Origin: Candidatus Colivicinus equi
GTDB lineage: Bacteria; Bacillota_I; Bacilli_A; Erysipelotrichales; Erysipelotrichaceae
Assembly: GCA_018064825.1 (NCBI GenBank)
Contig: JAGHUL010000118.1
Span: 1-37,796 of the forward strand
DNA: 37,796 nt
Reading direction: 5' to 3'
Below, in pieces: positions 26,236-33,879 of this stretch. The notes beneath the pieces were generated by a model, which saw only the letters and a list, made by a program, of their open reading frames with translations, was not told where the DNA came from and did not search any database. Position numbers and translations under genes: made by a program. How positions within the stretch are numbered: position 1 is the stretch's first letter; each line of letters begins with the position of its first letter.

Positions 26236-26804
26236 TGAAGAAGATTGAGACTCCTATTGAAGGCGTATATATCATTGAGTCAGAATGCTTTGGTGACAAT
26301 CGTGGCTGGTTTATGGAAACATATAACGAAGCCAAGTTTAAAGATATGGGTATAGACAATGTCTTCGTTCAAGACAACATGTCATTCTCTGCTCAAAAAG
26401 GAACACTAAGAGGTCTTCATTACCAAAGAGATCCATATTCTCAAGCAAAACTTGTTAGGTGCACAAAGGGTACAGTTATTGATGTAGCTGTAGATTTGAG
26501 AAAAGGGTCACCTACATACGGGAGATGGACAAGTTGCGAATTAAGTGCTGAAAACAAAAGAATGTTCTTTATTCCTAGAGGAATGGCACATGGTTTCTTA
26601 ACATTAACTGATGATGTTGAATTCCAATATAAATGTGATAACCTTTATAACAAAGAAAGTGAAGGCGGTATAAGATATGACGATCCAACAATCAATGTTG
26701 ACTGGGGATCATTGTTGAATGGAATTGAACCGGTGTTATCTGAAAAAGATAAGAATGCATCAACATTACAAGAATGTAACGCAAATTTCGAATATAAAAA
26801 GTAA
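26235..26804 (+). CDS. rmlC: dTDP-4-dehydrorhamnose 3,5-epimerase
   Basis: A 189-residue cupin epimerase acting on dTDP-4-keto-6-deoxyglucose. RGLHYQ carries the catalytic histidine; DVAVDLRKGSPTYGRW, FIPRGMAHGF and YKCDNLY are the conserved barrel strands, and YDDPTINVDWG is the C-terminal block. The ATG overlaps the rmlA stop (TAATG), with an AAGG SD. An intrinsic terminator follows at 26828-26853, so rmlC closes a transcription unit even though rmlB and rmlD continue the pathway. Confidence 0.98.
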   Translation: MKKIETPIEGVYIIESECFGDNRGWFMETYNEAKFKDMGIDNVFVQDNMSFSAQKGTLRGLHYQRDPYSQAKLVRCTKGTVIDVAVDLRKGSPTYGRWTSCELSAENKRMFFIPRGMAHGFLTLTDDVEFQYKCDNLYNKESEGGIRYDDPTINVDWGSLLNGIEPVLSEKDKNASTLQECNANFEYKK

Positions 26805-26827
26805 TACCCAAACTAAACAAACAAACG

Positions 26828-26853
26828 AGAGGTAGAGATACCTCTTTATTTTT
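26828..26853 (+). terminator. intrinsic terminator after rmlC
   Basis: A 7-bp stem AGAGGTA/TACCTCT (26828-26834 and 26839-26845) closes a GAGA (GNRA) tetraloop and is followed by TTATTTTT. It is the clearest terminator in the window. The promoter for rmlB starts at its last T. Confidence 0.85.
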
Positions 26854-26861
26854 GATAAAAT
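26853..26861 (+). promoter_or_regulatory. extended -10 promoter of rmlB
   Basis: TGATAAAAT, identical to the box before wzm. Here, however, it lies 32 bases before the ATG at 26894, leaving a 25-base leader with a GGAGG SD at about 26879-26883. It shows the same promoter type driving a conventional, led mRNA. Confidence 0.55.
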
Positions 26862-26893
26862 TAAATAAACCAATCAATTGGAGGCTTTTAGTT

Positions 26894-27913
26894 ATGAAAA
26901 TACTAGTTACAGGTGCTGCAGGCTTTATTGGATCAAACTTTGTTTATTATGAATTAGACAAACATCCCGAAGATCAAATAGTAGCTTTAGATTTATTAAC
27001 TTATGCAGGAAATCTTAAGAATTTAGATGGATGTAAAGATAATCCTAATTTTAAATTCGTAAAGATGGACATTCGTGATAGAGAAAACATCAACAAACTA
27101 TTTGAAGAAGAAAAGTTTGATATCGTTGTCAATTTTGCGGCTGAATCTCATGTAGATAGATCAATTGAAGATCCTGAAGTATTTTTAAGAACCAACATTA
27201 TTGGTACTGAAGTATTAATGGATGCATCACTAAAATATGGTGTTAAGAGATACCATCAAGTATCCACTGATGAAGTATATGGTGATTTACCATTAGAAGC
27301 TACTGATTCATTCTTTACTGAAACAACGCCACTTCATACAAGTTCACCATATAGCGCATCAAAGGCTTCAGCAGATTTATTAGTTATGGCATACCATAGA
27401 ACATTTGGATTAAATATGTCTATCACAAGATGTTCTAACAACTACGGTCCATATCAATTCCCAGAGAAGTTGATTCCGTTGATGATTAATAATGCAAGAC
27501 ACGATAAGAAATTGCCAGTATATGGCGAAGGTTTAAATGTTAGAGACTGGTTACATGTTTGTGACCATTGTGCTGGTATAGATTTAGTTATGAGAAATGG
27601 TAGAAATGGAGAAGTCTATAATATTGGTGGTCATAACGAAAGACATAACATTGAAGTTGTAAAAACAATTATTAAGGCATTAGGTAAAACTGATGATTTA
27701 ATAACATACGTTACAGATCGTAAAGGTCACGATTTACGTTATGCAATTGATCCAACTAAGATTGAAACTGAACTAGGATGGAAGCCTAAGTATAATTTTG
27801 AAACAGGTATCAAAGAAACTATTGAATGGTATATGAATAATCAAGAATGGATGGATGATGTAACATCTGGCGATTATTTAACATACTATGAAAAGATGTA
27901 TTCAAAGAAATAA
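26894..27913 (+). CDS. rmlB: dTDP-glucose 4,6-dehydratase
   Basis: A 339-residue SDR enzyme converting dTDP-glucose to dTDP-4-keto-6-deoxyglucose. TGAAGFIGSNFV is the NAD loop, NFAAESHVDRSI and STDEVYGDL carry the active-site T-D-E, SPYSASKA is the YxxxK motif, and CSNNYGPYQFPEKLIP and DWLHVCDHC are family blocks. I placed the start at the ATG at 26894 with a GGAGG SD. The frame is open upstream to a TTG at 26852, but that lies before the predicted transcription start. It opens a new transcription unit with rmlD and probably the genes to 33070. Confidence 0.98.
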   Translation: MKILVTGAAGFIGSNFVYYELDKHPEDQIVALDLLTYAGNLKNLDGCKDNPNFKFVKMDIRDRENINKLFEEEKFDIVVNFAAESHVDRSIEDPEVFLRTNIIGTEVLMDASLKYGVKRYHQVSTDEVYGDLPLEATDSFFTETTPLHTSSPYSASKASADLLVMAYHRTFGLNMSITRCSNNYGPYQFPEKLIPLMINNARHDKKLPVYGEGLNVRDWLHVCDHCAGIDLVMRNGRNGEVYNIGGHNERHNIEVVKTIIKALGKTDDLITYVTDRKGHDLRYAIDPTKIETELGWKPKYNFETGIKETIEWYMNNQEWMDDVTSGDYLTYYEKMYSKK

Positions 27914-27936
27914 GAAAATATACAAGGAGTTTTGAA

Positions 27937-28797
27937 ATGAAGATTTTGGTTGTAGGCGCAAGTGGTCAATTAGGGAAAACAGTCGTAAATGAAATTAAGA
28001 GTAGAAATCACGAATGCATATCATGTGATATTGCAGGCGATGTTGATTTTGTTATGGATGCAACTAACTATGATGAAGTAATGTTCAAAGTTGAAAAGAT
28101 TAATCCTGATGCTGTTATTAACTGCGCTGCTTGGACAGCAGTAGATGCTGCCGAAGATGAAAACAACCAACCAAAAGTATTTGCTTTAAATACAATTATT
28201 CCAAAAACTTTAGCCGATGTTTGTGCAAAGATAAATTGCAAGTTAATGCAAATATCTACAGACTATGTATTTGATGGAACAGGCGAAAGGCCTTGGCAGC
28301 CAGACGATAAAAACTTCGGCCCATTATCTATATATGGGATGACTAAATTAAAAGGTGAAAAATTCGTTTCACAAATAGAGAAGTATTTTATTGTTAGAAT
28401 CGCATGGTTATTTGGTGGACCAATATCTTTTGTAAACACAATGCTAAAAGTTGGGCAAACTCATGATGAAGTTAGAGTAGTAAATGACCAAATAGGAACA
28501 CCAACTTATTCAAAAGATTTAGCTAGATTATTAGTGGATATGATTGAAACAGATAAGTACGGATATTATCATGCAACAAATGAAGGCGGTTATATCTCTT
28601 GGTATGATTTCTGTGTTGAAATATATAAACAAGCTGGATATACAACAAAAGTTATTCCTGTTACAACAGCTGAATATGGTGAAAGTAAAGCAAAACGTCC
28701 GTTTAATTCACGTTTAGATAAATCTAAATTAGTCGAAAACGGTTTTACTCCTCTTCCTGATTGGAAAGACGCACTAAGAAGGTATTTAAGTGAATAA
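27937..28797 (+). CDS. rmlD: dTDP-4-dehydrorhamnose reductase
   Basis: A 286-residue SDR reductase for the last step to dTDP-L-rhamnose. The NADPH loop GASGQLGKTV, NCAAWTAVDAAED, STDYVFDG, YGMTKLKGE (YxxxK) and RIAWLFGG are present, as is the C-terminal RPFNSRLDKSKL block. AAGGAG SD lies 8 bases before the ATG. Its last codons overlap the GTG start of the WbaP-like gene by 8 bases, tying rhamnose supply to the second initiating enzyme. Confidence 0.98.
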   Translation: MKILVVGASGQLGKTVVNEIKSRNHECISCDIAGDVDFVMDATNYDEVMFKVEKINPDAVINCAAWTAVDAAEDENNQPKVFALNTIIPKTLADVCAKINCKLMQISTDYVFDGTGERPWQPDDKNFGPLSIYGMTKLKGEKFVSQIEKYFIVRIAWLFGGPISFVNTMLKVGQTHDEVRVVNDQIGTPTYSKDLARLLVDMIETDKYGYYHATNEGGYISWYDFCVEIYKQAGYTTKVIPVTTAEYGESKAKRPFNSRLDKSKLVENGFTPLPDWKDALRRYLSE

Positions 28798-30133
28798 AAA
28801 CTATGACAATAAAAACAATGCCAAAATCGTGTTGGGATTGATCAACATCATTTTATATGTGCTTGTTTTTGCGATAGATTTAATTATTTTCTATGATCGT
28901 ATAAATTATTATGCAAATGGTTATGCCTTATTTATGTTTATATATACATTCTTCTTAATAATATTTGGAAGATTGTTTGGCATGTATGAATTGGGTGATT
29001 CAACAGTTATTGATTTAGTACTTTCTTCTACAATTACATTCTTATTTACATGTACCATTATTTATTTCATATTATGCTTAATTGCTTTTGATATGTTATT
29101 GGTTTGGCCAGTGCTTATTTTATTTGTAGTAGAAATAGCAATATCTACACTTTTGGTATTTTATGAAAACAAATTTATCAGAGATTCATATCCTGTTGAA
29201 TATGCTATCGCTATTGTTGGCGAAAACCACTATAAGATTTTAGACAAGATTAATAAATATAGAGACATCACAGTTGATGTTAAACAAGAGTATGACGCTA
29301 CAAATGTAGACTTTGATAATTTAGATTCAATACTAGAAAATGTTGAACGAGTTATCACAGTTGATATTGATCATGAACAAAAGAAGAAGGTATTCAAAAG
29401 ATGTTATGAAAAAGGCATAAGAATTTTTGATGTACCAAGTATTACTGATATGTTGATGGCAAGTAGTCAAATAATTCATTTAATTGATACGCCAATAGTA
29501 AAGATAAACAGATTTGGTCCATCGTCTTTTGAGATAATTGCCAAAAGAGCTATTGATATTATTGGTTCACTTTTATTAATAATCGTAACAAGCCCAATCA
29601 TGTTGATAACCGCTGTTGCTATTAAACTTAATGATCATGGTGATGTTTTCTTTAAACAAAATCGTTTAACTAAAAATGGCAAAGAATTCAAGATTATTAA
29701 ATTTAGGTCAATGGTTATGAATGCCGAAGCAAAGACTGGCGCTGTGCTTGCTAAACAAGACGATGATCGAATAACTTCAGTTGGAAAATTCATTAGAAAA
29801 ACTAGATTTGATGAACTTCCACAATTGTTCAACATCTTGAAAGGTGATATGTCATTCGTTGGCCCACGTCCTGAAAGACCAGAAATATATAACGAAATAA
29901 TTAAGGACATGCCAGAATTCAAATACCGTTTGGTAGTTAAAGCAGGTTTAACTGGTTATGCTCAAGTATACGGAAAGTACAATACAACAATGAGAGACAA
30001 GTTATTGCTAGATATATACTACATTGAAAACTATAGTTTGATAGACGATATAAAACTATTGCTTATGACGTTTAAAATTGTATTTGTTGCCGAATCAACA
30101 GAAGGAGTAGAAGATGAAGAATCCGTTAAATGA
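28790..30133 (+). CDS. large polyprenyl-phosphate hexose-1-phosphate transferase (WbaP/CpsE type)
   Basis: A 447-residue phosphoglycosyl transferase of the long class. Four N-terminal helices (about 14-34, 46-64, 80-100, 105-124) are followed by a degenerate Rossmann segment (137-235), a re-entrant helix (about 252-278) and the catalytic domain: FFKQNRLTKNGKEF, KFRSM (304-308), FDELPQLFNILKGDM with the D341-E342 dyad, VGPRPERPE and KAGLTGYAQVYGKYN. It transfers Glc-1-P, Gal-1-P or a similar sugar phosphate to undecaprenyl phosphate. It is the second initiating enzyme in the locus beside the PglC-like one. Start GTG with an AGAAGG SD. It overlaps the next gene by 20 bases. Confidence 0.94.
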   Translation: MNKNYDNKNNAKIVLGLINIILYVLVFAIDLIIFYDRINYYANGYALFMFIYTFFLIIFGRLFGMYELGDSTVIDLVLSSTITFLFTCTIIYFILCLIAFDMLLVWPVLILFVVEIAISTLLVFYENKFIRDSYPVEYAIAIVGENHYKILDKINKYRDITVDVKQEYDATNVDFDNLDSILENVERVITVDIDHEQKKKVFKRCYEKGIRIFDVPSITDMLMASSQIIHLIDTPIVKINRFGPSSFEIIAKRAIDIIGSLLLIIVTSPIMLITAVAIKLNDHGDVFFKQNRLTKNGKEFKIIKFRSMVMNAEAKTGAVLAKQDDDRITSVGKFIRKTRFDELPQLFNILKGDMSFVGPRPERPEIYNEIIKDMPEFKYRLVVKAGLTGYAQVYGKYNTTMRDKLLLDIYYIENYSLIDDIKLLLMTFKIVFVAESTEGVEDEESVK

Positions 30134-31181
30134 TCTTGTGTTTTTAATCCCATCTTTAGATCCAGATGATAAACTTCCAACTTATGTAAAAGAATTAATT
30201 AAAGCTGGGGTCAAACATGTACTGATAGTAGATGATGGATCAAAACAAGAAAACCAGCATTTCTTTGAAGAAATCGCAAACAAAAAAGAAGTTGTTATTT
30301 TAAGACACGTAGTCAATCAAGGAAAAGGAAGAGCATTAAAAACTGGCTTTAACTATGTCCTTGATCAAATGCCAAAAATTAAAGGCGTCATTACCGCTGA
30401 TTCTGATGGTCAACATGCTGTAGATGACACGATTAGATGTGGCACACGGCTTCTTGAAACTAATGATGTTGTATTTGGTACTCGTGATTTTAATGAAAAG
30501 AATGTGCCATTTAAATCAAGAAATGGAAACAAGATTACTACCTTTATTTTCAAGTTGATGTATGGTGTAACAGTACACGATACACAAACTGGTTTAAGAG
30601 CGTTACCAATAGACTTTGTTCGTGAATGTCTAGAACTAACTGGTGAAAGATATGACTATGAAATCGGTATGCTTATTAAAATCGTTGGTGACGAAAGAAA
30701 CATAATAGAAGAACCAATCAAAACCATTTACTATAACGGAAATTCTGGCACACATTTCAAAGCATTCCGTGATTCATTTAGAATCTATAAAGTTATGCTT
30801 AGCAGTTTCTTATTATTTGCGTTGTCAAGCATGTTTTCTTTTGTTGTAGAATTATTAATTTATTCTTTCTCTATTAGAAACGTTTTTAATTCTTTAGATT
30901 TTGCCTTTGGTATTTTCTGCGCAACTGTAGTTGGAAGAGTTATTTCATCGATTATTAACTACACAGTAAACAAAAATACGGTATTTGCTTCATCGAATAA
31001 AAATTCAATGAGAAGGTATTATATTCTTGCTGCTGGTCAAATGTTGGCATCTTGGTTGTTGATAACAATTGCGTTCGACATTATTGGTTTAGATACAACA
31101 TTCCTAAAGGTGTTTGTAGACTTTGGCTTATTTTTAATTGGTTATCGTATCCAAAAGAAGTGGGTGTTTAAAGAACAATGA
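30114..31181 (+). CDS. GT2 (DPM1-like) fused to a GtrA-like flippase domain
   Basis: A 355-residue fusion. Residues 1-225 are a DPM1-like GT2: FLIPSLDPDDKLPTYV, VDDGSKQEN, NQGKGRALKTGFNYVL, then ADSDGQH as the metal motif and DTQTGLRALP. Residues about 228-355 hold four membrane helices of the GtrA family, ending IGYRIQKKWVFKEQ, a typical GtrA C terminus. The protein should make an undecaprenyl-phosphate sugar and help move it outward, supplying an extracytoplasmic transferase; the GT-C-like protein 3 bases into its tail is the obvious candidate. SD GAAGGAG inside the previous gene. Confidence 0.9.
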   Translation: MKNPLNDLVFLIPSLDPDDKLPTYVKELIKAGVKHVLIVDDGSKQENQHFFEEIANKKEVVILRHVVNQGKGRALKTGFNYVLDQMPKIKGVITADSDGQHAVDDTIRCGTRLLETNDVVFGTRDFNEKNVPFKSRNGNKITTFIFKLMYGVTVHDTQTGLRALPIDFVRECLELTGERYDYEIGMLIKIVGDERNIIEEPIKTIYYNGNSGTHFKAFRDSFRIYKVMLSSFLLFALSSMFSFVVELLIYSFSIRNVFNSLDFAFGIFCATVVGRVISSIINYTVNKNTVFASSNKNSMRRYYILAAGQMLASWLLITIAFDIIGLDTTFLKVFVDFGLFLIGYRIQKKWVFKEQ

Positions 31182-33070
31182 CATATTTAGTTATATTGCT
31201 TTATTTAATAATTATTTCTAGTGGCAGTGTATTTGCATGCACATACTTTGACAAGAAATACGAAGAAGTGCTTCCGATTTCTTGTTCTACAATTGTTGTT
31301 TTTAGTTTCTTATTAGGTATGTGTTCACTACTAAAGATTTCAACATTTTTGATTATTGTTATTTCTTTGGTGCTATATGTTTTATCAATAATTAAAATAA
31401 TAAAAAACAAAAATATCAAAGAGGTATTAGGAAGAATATTTACTCCTGGTTTTTTAGTTTATATTGTTTTATTTGTTTTATTTTTATTTGCCTTAAAAGG
31501 TAAGCTGATGGATAGCTTTGATGAATTCTCTCATTGGGGCGATGTTGTTAAGGCTATGACAACAATCAATGATTTTGCTTCTAACAAAGCATCGCATTCC
31601 ATCTTTAGAACTTATCCACCAGGAATGTCATTATTCCAATATTTTTTACAAAAGATTAATACATTACTAACTGGTGAAACATTTAGTGAATGGATGTTAT
31701 ATTTTGCGTATTATACTTTTGCGATTTCTTTCATCATTCCTATTTGTAGTAGTTTCTCATATAAAAGAATAATTGCTCCACTTACAATGATGGCAGTAAT
31801 ATTCTTAGTTCCTTCATGCTTTTATTTAAATGCTTATACTTCAATTTATATTGACCAATTCTTATCGTTCTTATTATGCGGCGGATTAATTCAATTATTA
31901 TGGAATAAGAAACATGATATCTTTTTTGATATTGCTATGTACTTAATTATGTTTATGTTAGTTCTGTCAAAAGATGTTGGATTATTGTTTGCGGTATTAC
32001 TTGGAATAGGCTTCGTTGTTACTAAGGTGTTAGATAGTAAAAAAAGCATATTTAGTAAAGGTAATATTATTGTAATAATAATTACCTTAATAGCAGTGTT
32101 TGCTCCTAAATTGTTGTGGAGTCTAAACTGCAGCATCAATAATGCAACGGGACAATTTTCGGATAAAATTGATTTTATTAATTTAATTGATGTTTTGACA
32201 GGAAGAGATAACTCTTATAGAGCGACTGTACTTAAAAATTATGTTGCTTTCTTTTTAACTGGAACATACATACCTGGAAATACAGGAATTGAAATTAATT
32301 ATACATGTGTAACATTAATAACAATTACTGTTTTATGTATAACAACAAGAAACGCATTTAGAAAATGTTCTGCCAAAAGGGATACTGCATTTATTGCTGA
32401 ATTTGTCGCATTAATATCATTAGTTGTGTTTATTATCGGAATGTGTATTGTATATATGTATAAATTTTCTGAAGCCGAAGCACTTGGCTTGGCTTCCTTG
32501 CAAAGATATTTAAACATAGTGTATTTAGGGATTTGGTTTTATATTAGCGCAAGCATTGTCAGAATTTCAGATGAATTATTAACAAAAGAAAAAATGATTT
32601 GTGCTATATTGGTCTGTTTTATGTCAATATGCGCGCCTTTAGAATTATTGGTGCCTTTCTTAATGAGATCAAATGTCAAGGCATCAATCAATATTAGAAA
32701 GCCATACGAAAGCATAATTAACAAGACATTACAATACGTAGAAAAAGATGATGTTGTTTATTTTATATCCCAAAACAGCGAAGGAATGGACAGGATTATC
32801 TATCGATACGCAATTAGGCCTGCCTATGCAAAGAACAATTATTGGACACTAGGTGAGTCAAGGTACGAAGGTGATGATTATTCGTTAGACATTAGTGTAG
32901 ATGAATGGATTAATGAGTTAAAAGAAGATTATGATTATGTTGCCATATCCACATTAAATGATGATTTTTGTAGAGATTTTTCTTCGGCATTTGAAGATGA
33001 CAATGACATAAGTGAAAATTGTTTGTATAAAGTTAATAAAAAAACTGGTTTATTATCGCTTTGCGAATAA
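31178..33070 (+). CDS. large polytopic membrane protein, probable GT-C-type glycosyltransferase
   Basis: A 630-residue protein with about 11-13 hydrophobic helices up to residue 500 and a soluble extracytoplasmic C-terminal domain (about 500-630). The first large outer loop contains DSFDEFSHWGDVVKAM (112-127), with acidic residues D112, D115 and E116 placed as in GT-C enzymes, then RTYPPGMSLFQYFLQK, similar to the Y-P-P-G loop of oligosaccharyl- and mannosyl-transferase families. It should use the Und-P-sugar made by the fusion protein whose stop it overlaps (ATGA). I cannot name a Pfam family with confidence, and the transferred sugar is unknown. Confidence 0.6.
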   Translation: MTYLVILLYLIIISSGSVFACTYFDKKYEEVLPISCSTIVVFSFLLGMCSLLKISTFLIIVISLVLYVLSIIKIIKNKNIKEVLGRIFTPGFLVYIVLFVLFLFALKGKLMDSFDEFSHWGDVVKAMTTINDFASNKASHSIFRTYPPGMSLFQYFLQKINTLLTGETFSEWMLYFAYYTFAISFIIPICSSFSYKRIIAPLTMMAVIFLVPSCFYLNAYTSIYIDQFLSFLLCGGLIQLLWNKKHDIFFDIAMYLIMFMLVLSKDVGLLFAVLLGIGFVVTKVLDSKKSIFSKGNIIVIIITLIAVFAPKLLWSLNCSINNATGQFSDKIDFINLIDVLTGRDNSYRATVLKNYVAFFLTGTYIPGNTGIEINYTCVTLITITVLCITTRNAFRKCSAKRDTAFIAEFVALISLVVFIIGMCIVYMYKFSEAEALGLASLQRYLNIVYLGIWFYISASIVRISDELLTKEKMICAILVCFMSICAPLELLVPFLMRSNVKASINIRKPYESIINKTLQYVEKDDVVYFISQNSEGMDRIIYRYAIRPAYAKNNYWTLGESRYEGDDYSLDISVDEWINELKEDYDYVAISTLNDDFCRDFSSAFEDDNDISENCLYKVNKKTGLLSLCE

Positions 33071-33115
33071 TATGTGAAATTAAGTGAACGACAGTCTTAA
33101 ATTGTTTTTTAAAAG

Positions 33116-33121
33116 TATAAT
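33116..33121 (+). promoter_or_regulatory. candidate -10 for the 33163 gene
   Basis: TATAAT, with a second box TAAAAT at 33125-33130. The distance to the ATG at 33163 is 41 bases, so this would give a leader rather than a leaderless mRNA. A six-codon frame (ATG at 33135, stop ending 33155) sits in that leader. No -35 was recognised. Confidence 0.3.
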
Positions 33122-33162
33122 TAGTAAAATTGATATGTGGATATATTTATCCTAAAGAGAGT

Positions 33163-33879
33163 ATGAAAAAGTTATATAAGAGAATTTATCATTTATTTAA
33201 AGATAAGAAAAAACGTTATTTGTATCTAATTCTAATTATTTTGCCTTTTTTGATTGCGATTGGTGTAGCAGGTTTTTTTGGCTATAAAAACGTCAAAGCA
33301 TTACTTAATACTAGTAACGATGTTGCAGAAATAGCTAACGAATACAAAATAGAAAATCCTGAATATATTCTTAGAGATAACGCTACACAATTACAATTAG
33401 AATTATTTTCAGAATTAAAGAGCATGTACGAAGGTTCGGCTGAAGAATCTACAGATGTAGATATTGCTACAGCAGTATGTAAGAATTTCGTAGCTGATTT
33501 CTACACTTGGTCAAATAAGGTTGGGCAATATGATGTCGGTGGTATGTATTATGTATTTGAACCGCAAAGAAAAAACATTTATACACAAGCTAGAGACACT
33601 TTCTATAATCGTTTGAGCGATTACATTTCTGAGTACGGTGCTGAAAACTTGTTAGAAGTTGAATCCATTGTTTCAGCGACAGGAAACGAATCTAGCGATG
33701 AGTATATATCTAAGAATCCTGAAACTGGAGTAGAAGATTCACACACTGATGTATATAATGTTAATGTTTCATGGACTTATAAAGCAAACGATAAGTTTGC
33801 GCCTAGTAAATATGCAACTAGTATGAGCTTTGTTGTCATAGAAAATGGTGGAAGATACGAGATAGTTGAGGCACACTAA
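33163..33879 (+). CDS. membrane-anchored extracytoplasmic protein of unknown function
   Basis: I do not recognise this 238-residue protein. It has a lysine-rich cytoplasmic N terminus, one membrane helix (about 24-43), and an outer domain. VCKNFVADFYTWSNK and the final strand MSFVVIENGGRYEIVEAH hint at an NTF2-like or Mce-associated-like alpha+beta fold, but this is weak. It lies directly upstream of the LCP gene (TAATG overlap), so it may assist glycan ligation. The start is placed at ATG 33163 behind a weak AAAGAGAG SD; an in-frame TTG at 33130 would overlap the -10 box TAAAAT. Confidence 0.6.
   Translation: MKKLYKRIYHLFKDKKKRYLYLILIILPFLIAIGVAGFFGYKNVKALLNTSNDVAEIANEYKIENPEYILRDNATQLQLELFSELKSMYEGSAEESTDVDIATAVCKNFVADFYTWSNKVGQYDVGGMYYVFEPQRKNIYTQARDTFYNRLSDYISEYGAENLLEVESIVSATGNESSDEYISKNPETGVEDSHTDVYNVNVSWTYKANDKFAPSKYATSMSFVVIENGGRYEIVEAH

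Noticed and set aside
26852-26893. TTG start adding 14 residues to RmlB
   Set aside because: It overlaps the terminator T run and the -10 box, and the NAD loop should lie a few residues from the N terminus; the GGAGG-preceded ATG at 26894 is better.
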